Below, in pieces: positions 41,591-52,610 of a DNA stretch of 64,000 nucleotides. Each line of letters begins with the position of its first letter. Within the stretch, counting starts at the first letter, position 1. The stretch is from contig JAFMOC010000787.1 of assembly GCA_019802505.1 (NCBI GenBank), forward strand, positions 62,001-126,000, written 5' to 3'. The notes under the pieces are model-generated. The model was given only the letters and a program-made list of their open reading frames with translations, did no database searches and had not been told where the DNA came from. The position numbers and the translations under genes were made by a program. The stretch is from Corydoras sp. C115. Its lineage: Eukaryota > Chordata > Actinopteri > Siluriformes > Callichthyidae.

Positions 41591-41789
41591 TTACTACTGA
41601 CAAACATATTTCATGTTATTAAATTTTATCCAATATAACTAATGAATGATCAAACAAAATGAATGTAACAACAACAAAAAAAATGTATAAATATACTCAT
41701 GAAAAGGCACTTTTTAAAGAGGAAAGAGGGGGAATAAGGGATCTGGGCTAAAGCCCCTGATGTTTCTAAACACTAAAAATGCCCCTGGT
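41586..41789. repeat. reverse copy of the 17819-18040 repeat
   Basis: Ends GCCCCTGATGTTTCTAAACA then CTAAAAATGCCCCTG, mirroring the start of the copy at 17819. 41790-42004 has nothing recognised. Confidence 0.55.
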
Positions 41790-42004
41790 TTGGACTGAAA
41801 CAGGAGGAATTAAAGAGTCAGAGGGATTTAACACAGTGTTAGAGAATCTGTTTGTAGAGACAGTTTCAGGTTTCTGTCTTTATCAGTTTTGGTTTTCTGA
41901 TGCAGGAACTGATTCTTCATCATGTGACTGACTGGATACAAAGATATACAAAGTCATGTTGAGGAGTAATGTTATGCTCTCTGTAGTAAAACTTAACCCT
42001 TAAT

Positions 42005-42317
42005 AATAATCCATCCATCCATTATCTTCCACTTTATCCACTATTAGGGTCGCGGGGGGGTTCCCCATGCCAATGGTAGATACACCCAGGACAGTGGGCA
42101 CACACTCAATCACACAGACACACTCTGTAAGGGGCAATTTGGAGAATTCAATTGACTTGATCCATGTTTTTGGACTGTGGGAGGAAACCGGAGAACCCGG
42201 AGGAAACCCACACGGACACAGGGAGAACATGGAAACTCCACCCAGATTGGGATTTGAACCGCGAATCCCTAGCGCTGAGGGGAGAACATGCTAACCACTA
42301 AGCCACCGTGCCACCCC
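42005..42317 (-). repeat. DANA-type SINE
   Basis: Reverse copy with a deletion around the GGGCGCTGGG block. Head end GCCACCGTGCCACC is intact. 42318-42760 is AT-rich with no recognised features. Confidence 0.85.
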
Positions 42318-42889
42318 CTTTATAATAATGAGACTCTTTAAATAAAATCAATGATCTGAAATACTAAAGTATCTAAAGCTCAGATCCTGAACACTATTTA
42401 TACTTTCTATTCTAATAAAAATTATTAGTCCTCTTAGTTTTTATTAATATGAGCCTATAAAAATCCAGAAAAAAACATACCATTTAATGTAAAATATGAT
42501 TTATAGATTTAAACAATTTAAATAATGAATAATATAATAATTAAAGACATTAGCACTGTTACTAATTATTATAATACAGTTATAAAAAGCAATTTAACTG
42601 TATACATTTTTTATCTGATCTGTGATCTGTGTGGTGAATAAGCTTAGAATAAAGTAAAAAAAAGAAATAAAAGAAATGAATACAGATTACCTGATAAACA
42701 GTGTATAAACAAAATCACATACTTCATCTCTGAAACTACAAGAAAAAATGAAAATAAACTGATCATCAGTTCTGGGAGAAAATTCTACATATAATTGTAA
42801 CAGGGTTATGATGTTCTAGTGAGGAGGATGTGTGAAGTGAAACATTCCAACCACTGACACGACGGGACACGACAGTCAACAGTCTAGGG

Positions 42890-43120
42890 GTGCGGGGAAG
42901 GGGGGGGGGGGGGTTCTCCATGCCCATCCAGGGAAGAATGTCTCGGACGCTGGGCAGATACACTCAGGACAGGGTGCCAATCTATCGCTGGGCACACACT
43001 TACTTGGAGAATTCATCTGACTTGATCCATGTTTTTGGACTGTGGGAGGAATAGTGAGAACCCGGAGAAAACCCACGCGGACACGAGGAGATCATGAAAA
43101 CTCCACCCAGCCCATGCCAC
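42890..43120 (-). repeat. DANA-type SINE, partial
   Basis: G-run at 42900-42913 then CTCCATGCCCATCCAGG. The head is lost after AACTCCACCCAGCCC. Confidence 0.75.
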
Positions 43121-43349
43121 ACGTTTTCATTTGCAGTGCATTGGTGACCCACATCGTCCCACACAAACATAGTCTTTGTCCCACATCTGGTGAATTATAA
43201 TCCGGTCACCCTATGCACGAGTGCACGAAATAGGGGCATATCACAGCGAAACAAGCACTGCAACTAATAACCAGCGCTACCACTTGGGCGGTATCGAGTT
43301 GGAGTCAAGTTACACTCTAGAATTATCAATCCTGATCATTATATGATGC

Positions 43350-43400
43350 TGCGCCCCCCCCCCCCCCACCCCCCCCCCCCCCCCCTTTTTTTTTTATTTA
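43350..43400. repeat. poly(C)/poly(T) tract
   Basis: Long C homopolymer with single A interruptions, then a T run. Its length may be an assembly-sensitive point. 43121-43349 and 43401-43720 show no recognised gene. Confidence 0.85.
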
Positions 43401-43886
43401 TATATTTTTTAAACAGGTATTTGTTAAAAAGATGCGTGTTCAGTAGCTTCTTAAAAATGTCAGGTGACTCTGCCTTAAGGACAGTGTGGGATCATTTTGA
43501 TCTCATCACTGAGAATAAGGTAAATGATTATTCAGTTCTCGTTTTCACTGTCGATCTGCCAATAGGCGGCATGAATAGGAGTACGGTGTGCCCCGAATCA
43601 GAGTAGAGCGCTGTTTTAAATTGACGCTCTAACACTTGAACCGAATTGGCTGTGATTAACGAGCATGGACCGGGTGACACTGCTGCTAACTAGCGGTGAC
43701 ACGGCACCATTACACATATAGAACAGGAAAAGGGGCCACACAGAACAATGAGCTATTAAGAATAGCCACAAACCTTACAAATCATACAAAAACATGAGTC
43801 ATCAAATTTAAGGAAATTAGCAAAAATCTAATCAAACTCATTGAATCCCACAGGAACTTCTTACATATAGCAGGATGCCTGGACCT

Positions 43887-44472
43887 GGGGGGGTGTGGCG
43901 CTGAAATGATGCTGTTCCGGGGTGCCATCCCAACCATGTAGAGTCTGCAGTATCTGCCTCTTTTAGTTATGCTGCTCTAGTCAGTGATGACGGAGTCACA
44001 TGCTGCACTGTGTCAATAAATTACTTATTAATTAAATGCCGTGCTTTATTATTAGCTCTAACTGCCTTCCTTGTCTGTTTCTTTTGAGGTGTCCTCTGGC
44101 TTCCTGGAGATCTTTATCCATGGCTCTGCTGACGAGTACTATATGGAACCTGACAAGGCGGTCCTGCAGGACGCCCCCTAATGGACTCACATATAGTTTT
44201 CCAGTTGTTAGTTTTTCCATTTGTTTAATATCTGTACATGGCTGTCCTACACTGTTGTTGCTGCCTGGCCGCTCAAGGAGGATGAGTCCCCCACTGAGTC
44301 TTGGTCCTCCCAAGGTTTCTTCCTTAAATAACAACATAAAAGGGAGTTTTTTATTGCCACTGTCGCTTCGGCTTGCTCTTTGGGGGTTTAAAGGTTTAAA
44401 GCTGCTTTGTGACAATGTACTGTTGTAAAAAGCGCTATATAAATAAATTACTTGAATTGACTTGACTTGACC
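43887..44472 (+). mobile_element. LINE 3'-end insertion (L2/CR1-like tail family)
   Basis: Contains GGTGCCATCCCAACCATGTA, TTATTGCCACTGTCGCTTCG and the end AAAAAGCGCTATATAAATAA then TTGAATTGACTTGACTTGAC. GACCT occurs at both edges. Short repeats at the 3' end and loss of the 5' part fit target-primed insertion. Confidence 0.65.
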
Positions 44473-45283
44473 TCCGAGGGACAGAAGACAGTTGATATAA
44501 ACTTTAGACATATGTAAAGTGGAAGAAACTAAATATATCTAATAAACTTAAAAAAAAAAAAAAGTCTCCCCTCACAGGTAAAAGCAGCAGAAGAGGTGAC
44601 TGATGCAGACTTGACTGAATTGAGCCCCATCATGTCAGGGAGCTGGGTGAGGATTGAGGTACACAAGAAAAGTGGATAAATCCTAGATATTCAGGGCCTG
44701 ATGAGGTTTTTAGACCAGTAATCAAAAATTAAAAGGTAAAAAAAGGGAGATTTGGTACCATCTCACACATTGTACACCCGCTCCTGAGCCTTCATGAAAG
44801 TTGAAGGAAATTAGAGACCAATTAGGAGAAACTGAGCAAAATTCCAAATGATTAAATAATTAATCCTAATTTAAATCAAATTGGATTCTCATGTTGATCC
44901 TGTGCTGTGGAATTTTGTGATGTGACTAACATCACAAAAGTTAATCTGGCTCATAAAAGTTATAATTAAAACCTTTTACTTTAGTTTAACTAAACTTGAA
45001 AATAAGTACTAGGTAAGATGACTCATCAAGCCAAAAAGGCAAGAGATCGATTACTCAACTGTAAATCCAGTACAAATATTATTTAAATGTTTTCTATTTT
45101 TTTAAATCACATAATTATAAGTTCGGACCAGAGCGAAGACCACAGATGGGGAATGGTCTGGCAGGAAGCATGGCTCATCTCCAAGACCAAGAACATCAAT
45201 TATGCTCTCACATTTTTATAAAAGTATAGACCACAAGAAAAATATAAGGTTAATTAGAAATGTATAAATGCTTAGAAATGTAT

Positions 45284-45805
45284 TGTTACGACGGGGCGCG
45301 CTGCCCGGAAAATGGCGGTGCTGCGCGGCGAGGTGGCGAATCACAGAGCCAGGAGACCAGGTAAACAAACACAAAAAGCTCTTTTAATGGCTGAACGCGG
45401 GAACGGCGCTAGAACGAGCCGAGAGCTCAATATACAGAGAAGAATCGGTGCAGTGGGAACGCCGCTGCGGACACGATGGCACGTACTAAAAATACGTGGA
45501 GTCGAGCAACCGCGGAAAAGCCGCCGGAAGCCGAATAAACATAAAACAAAACCACCATGCGAACACCCGACGTGGCGATATACAAACACAATGTATATAT
45601 ACACACACAAAACACAGAAATGCTGACCTACTGGCAGTTCAGCCGAGAACCCTTAAGTACTGCCAGTAGGTCGCCATTCATTAGGTAGGGCCCAATCCCT
45701 GCACAAGGGGGTGGGTCCTACCTACGGAAGCCCGACACGGCCGAAACCCGAAACACGGGAGGCAGGTGGGAGGGGCCCAACCCTCCCAACCCTCCCAACC
45801 TGACA
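45284..45805 (-). mobile_element. solo LTR (522 bp) with target duplication TGTAT
   Basis: Minus-strand LTR from TGTCAGGTTGGGAG to CCCCGTCGTAACA, flanked by TGTAT at 45279-45283 and 45806-45810. It belongs to the family at 11716 and 23796. It contains the CGGGAACGGCGCT / CGACGTGGCGATA landmarks also present there. Confidence 0.85.
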
Positions 45806-45945
45806 TGTATTGACATGCACTGGACTTTGCACAGAGGGAAAAAAGAAGCTTTAAGAAACAGAGACATTTCAGTAACCTCAGTCACCCGCACATAAATAAA
45901 TATGACACACACGTTTTTAGTAAAATTGTAGAAAATATGGTCAAA

Positions 45946-46477
45946 CCCTACAATGTAAAAACAAGATCTGCTGAGGCAGTTCTACTTGAACCGATAATTG
46001 AATCTGTCTTGTGCACTTCTATTACCGTCTGGTTTATAGCTGCAACACAACAAGACAGGTGCAGATTGCAGAGAACAATTAGAACTGCTGAAAAAATCAT
46101 TGGTGCTATTCTGCCCACCCTGCAGGACTTGTACACCTCAAGAACCAGGAAACGGGCAAAAGAAAATCATCATGGACCCCTCACACCCTGGACACAATCT
46201 ATTTCAGCTCCTCCCCTCCGGCAGACAATACAGATCACTGTACAACAAAACAACCAGACACTCAAACAGTTTCTTTCCTCGCGCCATCATACTTATAAAC
46301 AGCTTATAATCACTACATCAAAAATGCACCTTACCATATATATTTTATACTATAATATATGTATCATTGTTATTTGTAAATATAAAATTGAAATTTTACA
46401 AGAGAGACACCATCATGCCGGAACAAAATTCCTTGTGTGTGTAACATACTTGGCAAATAAAACTGATTCTGATTCTG
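45946..46477 (+). pseudogene. CR1/Rex-type LINE C-terminal end
   Basis: The first frame reads EPIIESVLCTSITVWFIAAT and RLQRTIRTAEKIIGAILPTL then QDLYTSRTRKRA. After a frameshift comes DPSHPGHNLFQLLPSGRQYR. The 3' tail CTTGGCAAATAAAACTGATT is followed by (CTGATT)n. It is the segment that would follow the reverse transcriptase cut off at the right end of this window, from a separate copy. Confidence 0.75.
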
Positions 46478-46495
46478 ATGTTAATTGTTGTTCTC

Positions 46496-46545
46496 TCATT
46501 TGTAAGGCACTTTTAATAAAAGCGTCTGCTAAATGACTAAATGAA
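46496..46545 (+). repeat. V-SINE/L2 3' tail fragment
   Basis: GTAAGGCACTTTTAATAAAA then GCGTCTGCTAAATGACTAAATG. Confidence 0.6.
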
Positions 46546-46549
46546 AAAG

Positions 46550-46720
46550 TAACTGATGCGCCATGCGGTCTGGATTTATTTCATACTCGTCCATTAATGT
46601 ATTGTTGTATTGTTATTGCTGTTTGTAAGCTGTAGAGTCTGATGCTAAAGGAACGTGAACATGAAATAAAATAAAGCTGAGTCATTGTCTGTCTGGTGCT
46701 GTCAGAGATTATTGTGGAGG
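46550..46720. repeat. duplicated segment, first copy
   Basis: From CCATGCGGTCTGGATTTATT to GCTGAGTCATTGTCTGTCT, repeated at 49905-50065. Both copies lie just after a V-SINE-like tail. 46720-47340 has no recognised gene. Confidence 0.75.
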
Positions 46721-47361
46721 AGCAATGACACAAAGCTGGAGTCACATAAACATAGCTCTCATGCTGCTGATGGAGGTAAATAAAGGACTTTAACTGCAAA
46801 GAAATAAAGACTCTAGCAGCATGTTTAGAGAAAATACAGCTTTAATCACATATCACAAACATATGTTTTTATTTGGGAAAGCAGATGTTGGCGTAAATAT
46901 AAATGCAGAGGAGTTTTTGGAAGTCTACATATAGGTGCATAATCAGCTGTGCCAGTACCAAGTGAGGAATGTAGGTACCTTGCTGCGTCTTCATATTACT
47001 CATTCATGCCATCTTCTTGTGTGATGATGTTTGTGGCAGATGTGAGGGAGCTTAAGATGAGAGCATTCTGAAATTCCACTTGTCCAGAGCAGTTTTGCCA
47101 TTTAATGTAGCAGGCAGTCTTCAGTTTACATGCAGATGTTAACTTTGTATTCTGTTTAATGTTTATTTGATAAAAACAAACAAACAACAAATCAACAGCC
47201 TGCAGTGTAAAAAATTTGCATGTCTGAAATTTGCATGGCGAATGCTAGGACCAACAATTTTCCTTATGTCAAAGATCCAGTTACCCTCACATAAGAACGC
47301 AGTTAACGGTATGCATCACTTAAGGGATATATTTAGTTGGGCAGCAATGTTTTTGACATGG

Positions 47362-47600
47362 TGGTTTATTATAACACTTTTACCTCTCAGCATTGAGGAT
47401 TCAGGTTCGAATCCTGATCTGGGTGGAGTTTCCATGTTCTCCCAGTGTCCGCTTGGGTTTCCTCTGGGTGCTCCGGGTTCATCCCACAGTCCAAAAACAT
47501 AGATTTAAGGTGAATTGGATGCTCTAAATGAGCTATCTAAGCTGACCATGTATATGGTGTGAGTGAGTGTGTGCACAATGATGGATTTGGTCCTGAGTCG
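47362..47600 (+). repeat. DANA-type SINE, diverged
   Basis: The A box is degraded and the B box GGTTCGAATCC is intact. It continues past GATTTAAGGTGAATTGGATG. Confidence 0.7.
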
Positions 47601-47639
47601 GGAGTGTCTGTTCCGTGCCCAAACAGGAAATTCAGCCAG

Positions 47640-47850
47640 AGAGGACTTGAATAGAATATAATCTAGACATATTTTATTAAATCTTATGAGCTTTGGAGTA
47701 ATAGTTCAGTTGTGCTGGATTCCTGTACATGTTGGTATTTAAAGAAATGAAGTGGCTGACTAAATTGTTAAAAAAAAAAAGTGCTGGGAAAAGAACATAT
47801 GGGAGTTAATATTCAATGGAGAAGGGTGATGCCAGAACAAAAGTAAATTA
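47640..47850 (+). pseudogene. I-type LINE RNase H fragment
   Basis: Broken frame reading QLCWIPVHVGI then NEVAD, a match to the WIPSHxGIxGNExAD block seen at 22.7-23.6 kb on the other strand. The rest of the LINE is absent. Confidence 0.5.
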
Positions 47851-47879
47851 GAAGTTTCACAAGTTTTCACAAAAATGGG

Positions 47880-48075
47880 AGGCCAATGCCCATCCAGGCA
47901 AGAATGATTTTGGGCACTGGGCAGATTTTGGACACCCAGAACAGGGCACCAATCTATTGCTGAACACACAATTACTCATTTAAACACACAAACAAACACA
48001 TTTTAATTGTGGCAATTTAGAGTATTCAATTCACCTTAAATCCACGTTTTTGTATTGTGGAAGGAAACCAGAGAG
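47880..48075 (-). repeat. DANA-type SINE, partial
   Basis: GCCCATCCAGGCAAGAATG to GTATTGTGGAAGGAAACC, without a head. 48076-48542 contains no recognised gene, although a donor-like ACAGGTAAGT lies at 48448. Confidence 0.7.
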
Positions 48076-48542
48076 AACACTGATGATGGAACACTTCCAC
48101 AAAGCTCTGATTCTGCCTTTATGCTGCTGTTTGTTTTTCTGGTTTGTGTTACTGATTTTTGCCTGTAAATCGACTTTGCCCCCAGTCTGTCCTCTCTTAA
48201 CGCTCTATGTATAAGTATATATTGTTACATAGTGTAAATGATCATTTAACAGAATTTCATAGGGGTGTAAATGAAACTGCAATCGTTTTTTATTGTTATG
48301 GTGCTAAATGTGTTTGGCACCACCTGTTGGTCGGCCAAAACAGCGTCGTTAAAGGCGTTTCCCCTCATGCTCAGAGGGCACAGTTCTTGTAAGCTGCAGA
48401 GAGAAGAACTTGTTTGTGATTTATACAGTGCTTTCCAAAATCGTTACAGGTAAGTTTAATATGTTGAATGTATTTGTAATGGTTGGTTATATTTGAAATA
48501 TCTTATGGAGCTGCAATGTTATTTGTTCCATTTTTCTCTCAT

Positions 48543-49002
48543 TGTCACAGGTGCCTATGGCACCTGTCCCTCGTTTGTGTCCTTGATTGTTTCTGTTGGG
48601 TGATTGGTTGTTTTTGTGCACGTGTTTAGTTCCTTTTGTATTTATTCTGAGTTTTCCTTCCCTTTGGTGCACGTCTTTGTTTTGGTGTTTCTATACCCAA
48701 TGTTATGTCGTTTGTTTGTTCCCCATTTTTGTTGGTGTCCCGTCACCAATTTTTATTAAATTATACCTTTGGATTTTATCCCGGTGTCTTGGACTCTCCT
48801 TCCGCGCAAAACCACGGTACGGCGCTGCGCACCTTCTCCGCGTGGGTCGTGTACCGTGGGGGCGTTCGCCGTGGACCGACGCACGTAATTTTCCCCGCGT
48901 GGTCGGTACCCGGGAACGCCCACTAGGCGCGAGCGGCTGAACGCAGTTCTATCCCCGCGTTAGCCGCCCCTCCTTCCGGGGAAGAACGGACGATCTCTGA
49001 CA
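48543..49002 (+). repeat. left LTR of young element
   Basis: TG...CA termini (TGTCACAGG, CTCTGACA). A TTATTAAATTATACC segment around 48755 could hold the TATA/poly(A) signals. The GC-rich 3' half encodes spurious frames repeated in the right LTR. Confidence 0.9.
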
Positions 49003-49413
49003 GAAAGACGTGCCAACAGTATCTGGAGAGTTTCGGACACCAGGGGTCACCCATCGCAGATTCGGAGGACCAGGGGCTGCACTGCTGAGGAAGTCGAGCA
49101 CGGGGGACCGCCGATTACCGAGTCTGGGCGCCAGGGACCGCTCTATCAACGACTCCGAGAGCCAGGGTCCGCCAGCCGCAGACTTCGGACTCCAGGGGCG
49201 CTGTCCCCATCTCGCAGCTAGAGGGCGCCGAGCCGCGCCCCCGCAGCGAGAGGAAGTACTCGACGATGTCAGCAGGTGCAGCCAACAGGCTTCAACGCCA
49301 GAGGGACCTTTCCCCCCCCCGTTTTTTGTTTTCTAGTACTGTTTATTATTATTATTATTTTCTTTTGTTTTAGGGCCGCTTTCCCTTGTAGCGCGACCCT
49401 TGGGGTGGGGGTA

Positions 49414-49871
49414 TGTCACAGGTGCCTATGGCACCTGTCCCTCGTTTGTGTCCTTAATTGTTTCTGTTGGGTGATTGGTTGTTTTTGTGCACGTGTTTAG
49501 TTCCTTTTGTATTTATTCTGAGTTTTCCTTCCCTTTGGTGCACGTCTTTGTTTTGGTGTTTCTATACCCAATGTTATGTCGTTTGTTTGTTCCCCATTTT
49601 TGTTGGTGTCCCGTCACCAATTTTTATTAAATTATACCTTTGGATTTTATCCCGGTGTCTTGGACTCTCCTTCCGCGCAAAACCACGGTACGGCGCTGCG
49701 CACCTTCTCCGCGTGGGTCGTGTACCGTGGGGGCGTTCGCCGTGGACCGACGCACGTAATTTTCCCCGCGTGGTCGGTACCCGGGAACCCACTAGGCGCG
49801 AGCGGCTGAACGCAGTTCTATCCCCGCGTTAGCCGCCCCTCCTTCCGGGGAAGAACGGACGATCTCTGACA
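49414..49871 (+). repeat. right LTR of young element
   Basis: Differs from the left LTR by TTAATTG for TTGATTG and by loss of GC in GGGAACGCCCACTAGG. Confidence 0.9.
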
Positions 49872-49904
49872 CTCATGTGTAAGTATTTTTGATAAAAGGA
49901 TCTG

Positions 49905-50065
49905 TTAAATGACACCATGCGGTCTGGATTTATTTCATGCTCGTCCGTTATTGTATTGTTATTGCTGTTTGTAAACTGTACAGTCTGATGCTGACCGAAC
50001 ATAAACTTGAAATAAAATAAGGCTGAGTCATTGTCTGTCTAGAGCTGGTCAGAGATTAAAGTGGA
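49905..50065. repeat. duplicated segment, second copy
   Basis: Collinear with 46550-46720, about 3.35 kb apart in direct orientation. A degraded V-SINE tail (TTTTGATAAAAGGATCTGTT) precedes it. 50066-50384 shows nothing recognised. Confidence 0.75.
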
Positions 50066-50384
50066 GGAGAAAAAAAGTATAGTGTTTATAACAGCAGTCC
50101 ATTAAAGACCTCAGCTGGGAAGCATAGAAATAATTAAGAAGAGAGGGAAGTGCAATTCCACTCTTTTTTTTTGTTGCTGTAGTGTGGCACTTCAGTCTTG
50201 TTTTCTCTCCTAGCTAGATAAAACAAGAAATCAACATATCTTCCTCTCTCTAAATGAAAAAGATATTCTAGGTAAAACTAGGTAAAAAAAAGGTAATCTA
50301 GGTAATATATTATTGTGGGCATATGTCTTTATTTTAACTTTTAAGGGATCACAGTGCACTTAAAACAAATGTGGCATTTAGTAA

Positions 50385-50700
50385 TGCCCATCCAGGGAAG
50401 AAGCTGAGCAGACACACCCAGATGCTGATGATGCTGAGCAGATACACCCAGAAGAGGGTGCCAATCCATCACTACTTACACTGATGCACACACTTACACT
50501 GATGCACACTACATAGGGGTGATGAAGATGGGGGCAATTTAGATCAGCAAGTTTACCTTGTGAAGCCATGTTTTTGGACTGTAGAAGAAAAAAACAGAAA
50601 AGACCCACGAGAACATGGCAACTTCACCCAGATCAGGATTCAAACATAGATCCCAAGTGCTGACAGAGGTGAAAATTCTATTCACTATGCTACTGTGAAA
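50385..50700 (-). repeat. DANA-type SINE, diverged
   Basis: GCCCATCCAGGGAAGAAGC to CACTATGCTACTGTG, with a small internal duplication of the GAGCAGATACACCCAGA block. Confidence 0.7.
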
Positions 50701-50869
50701 TCAAAAAAGAATCTAACTTCCATAATGCTGTTTTACACGTCTTATACGCTATAATAGATAAGAAGATGGGGGTGTGATTGGATAGGTTTGATGGACCAAT
50801 ATTATTGCCTCCCAATTTACATCTCAACTGAAGATAAAATGGAGAGTAATTAAGAGTAATGTGGGAACC

Positions 50870-50955
50870 GCGATGGGGTTCCCCATGCCCATCCAGGGGA
50901 GAACGTTTCGGGCGCTGGGCAGATAGACTCAGGACAGGGCGCCAATCCATCGCTG
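50870..50955 (-). repeat. DANA-type SINE tail fragment
   Basis: CGCGATGGGGTTCCCCATGC to GCGCCAATCCATCGCTG. Confidence 0.8.
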
Positions 50956-51243
50956 ATGTGTATTATCATTATCAAAAATGGTGTGCACCAAATACTATGT
51001 TGATCCCACTTAAACTATCTAACACAAAAAGAATGTGTGTTATTTTAAAAAAAATTTGAATCTTCAGGAAAGGATTCCTCTGTGATTCCATAATGCATGT
51101 ATCGAATTTGTACATTTGTTATGATGCTTAAAAACATATTAAACATAAACCTGTTACAAATATCAATAGACTTTTCTCCCAGACTTCATCTTCATGTAAG
51201 TCTCTTTGTTCTTGTAGTTTCAGAAATTAAGTTTGTTTGTGCG

Positions 51244-51277
51244 ATGATGTTCATTTTCATCTACCCATCTTCATCAG
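51244..51277 (+). CDS. candidate signal-peptide exon of the Ig gene
   Basis: Short frame MMFIFIYPSSS ending at a donor (TCATCAG then GTAACA) in phase 1, matching the phase 1 acceptor of the V-set exon at 52611. The hydrophobic stretch extends upstream in frame (FVLVVSEIKFVCAM) without an ATG, so the true start is unclear. The assignment rests on position and phase. Confidence 0.3.
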
Positions 51278-51305
51278 GTAACATAAAAAATATATAATAA
51301 CAATG

Positions 51306-51440
51306 TGTGGGAGCGTAGTACCTCAGTGGTTAGGGCGTTGGGCTGTCAATCTAAAGTTTGGGGGTTCAAATCCCAGGTCCACTTAAGTTACCAATGTAGG
51401 TTCTTGAGCAAGGCCCTTAACCCTAATTGCTCTAGGGATG
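51306..51440 (+). repeat. V-SINE, 5' half
   Basis: A box GTAGTACCTCAGTGG, B box GGTTCAAATCC, V-domain CTTGAGCAAGGCCCTTAACC. The tail is replaced by LTR-element sequence. Confidence 0.8.
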
Positions 51441-51448
51441 TCACAGAG

Positions 51449-51860
51449 TCACAGACGGGTACTGCAGGGGGGAGACATACTAGAAGTCTGAGAGTCCACT
51501 GGGCGCCTCCCCAAGGTGACTATCCGCACTGTGTGGCAAGATAGCGTTGGCCACAGGTCCGGTGATCCGCGCAGGACATGGGCCGGCAGAATGTGTGATG
51601 ACAGAAACGAATCCCAGCATTCATCCTCGGAGTCATACATGAAATCAGCACACTCCTCAGACTCATAAGACTCGTCGCCCAGTCGGCTCACCACTTCCAC
51701 GTCCCACCACCACGGTCTGGCCATGAACAACAAAGGAGAGCGGGGCTAGCGCTGACTACGGGGCACGAATACCCCAGCCAAGATGGGGGAAAACTGGCAT
51801 GGCTATCACCAAATATGCAGTGGTGGCAAGGTGGGCAAGGTGCCCTAGGCACCTGTTACA
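51449..51860 (-). mobile_element. fragment of LTR element with palindromic LTR start
   Basis: On the minus strand, TGTAACAGGTGCCTAGGGC lies at the right edge (51860-51842). A 94-residue frame at 51733-51449 begins MLFMARPWWWDVEVVSRLGD and contains CADFMYDSEDECWDSF, an acidic protein I do not recognise. Its LTR start matches the element at 58601-60276. Confidence 0.5.
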
Positions 51861-52036
51861 CATATAAAAACCTAAATGACTATTAACAAAAAAAAAACTA
51901 ATAAACTGTGATAGCCATGAATATATAAAACTGCTGATGTTTAGTGATTAAATGTTATTTAATATTGATAATTGGTTGTTTTGTATTTTTATGCTCACCT
52001 TAATGACTGTGTCTGATAAAAAAAAAATTACCATCA

Positions 52037-52255
52037 ATAAATCAATTCATTCATTCATTATTCATTCATTCATTCATTATCTCCCGCTTTATCCTCTATT
52101 AGGGCCAATCCATCTCTGGGCACACACTCACTCACACAGACACACTCTATATGGGGCAATTTTGAGATTACAATTGACTTGATCCATGTTTTTTGGACTG
52201 TGGGAGGAAACCCACGCAGACACGGGGAGAACATGGAAACCGTGCCGCCCTCAAT
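52037..52255 (-). repeat. DANA-type SINE with internal deletions
   Basis: (ATTC)n tail, ATCTCCCGCTTTATCCTC, then a jump to GCCAATCCATCTCTGGGC. It ends CCGTGCCGCC with most of the head missing. Confidence 0.8.
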
Positions 52256-52321
52256 AAATCAATAATCAAAATAATTTTATTATGAAAATATAAAAAGAAT
52301 ATTACTTTAGTTTCTTACTCC

Positions 52322-52359
<38 letters not shown>

Positions 52360-52395
52360 CCTCCCTCCCCCCTCGCTCTTGCTCTCCCTCTCCCC
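52322..52395. repeat. (TC)n microsatellite
   Basis: TCTC run grading into CCCTCC-type pyrimidine tract, upstream of the V-set exon. 52396-52610 is intron. Confidence 0.9.
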
Positions 52396-52610
52396 CTCAT
52401 ACACACACCCACATACTGGTTGTGGTTCTACAGTGAACATTCTTTCATTTGAGTTCCTGATTTTAAGTCTCTGTTTAGAATTTAATATTTGAGAATATTA
52501 GTCAACTGTACTTTCAAACTTATTTAATTTTAGTTAAACACTTATATCACCTGGATTCTGCTGACAAAAAATATACTGATTAAATTAAACCTATTATTTC
52601 TGGTTTGTAG

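Larger units (their letters stand above)
43725..45945 (+). mobile_element. endogenous retrovirus 3' internal region, copy 2
   Basis: Forward copy of the region reversed at 34840-37740. It starts GGCCACACAGAACAATGAGC and ends ATGGTCAAACCCTAC just short of the polypurine tract. It carries two insertions absent from copy 1: a LINE 3' end (43887-44472) and a solo LTR (45284-45805). Frames are all broken. Confidence 0.65.
48543..49871 (+). mobile_element. young non-autonomous LTR retrotransposon (1329 bp)
   Basis: Two direct LTRs, 48543-49002 (460 bp) and 49414-49871 (458 bp), differ by about one substitution and one 2-bp deletion. Target duplication CTCAT lies at 48538-48542 and 49872-49876. The internal region is only 411 bp and has no gag or pol. 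A purine-rich GGGGTGGGGGTA precedes the right LTR as polypurine tract. The sequence after the left LTR is GAAAGACGTGCC (primer site not assigned). The LTR starts TGTCACAGGTGCC followed by its inverted GGCACCTGT. This size and structure fit a TRIM-like element. Confidence 0.9.

Noticed and set aside
44032..44511. 159- and 130-residue overlapping frames on both strands
   Set aside because: They fall in the non-coding 3' end of a LINE insertion ending AAGCGCTATATAAATAA.
48587..48940. 117- and 124-residue frames repeated at 48.6 and 49.5 kb, which look like a duplicated membrane protein gene
   Set aside because: Both lie inside the two LTRs of one element. The duplication is the LTR pair.
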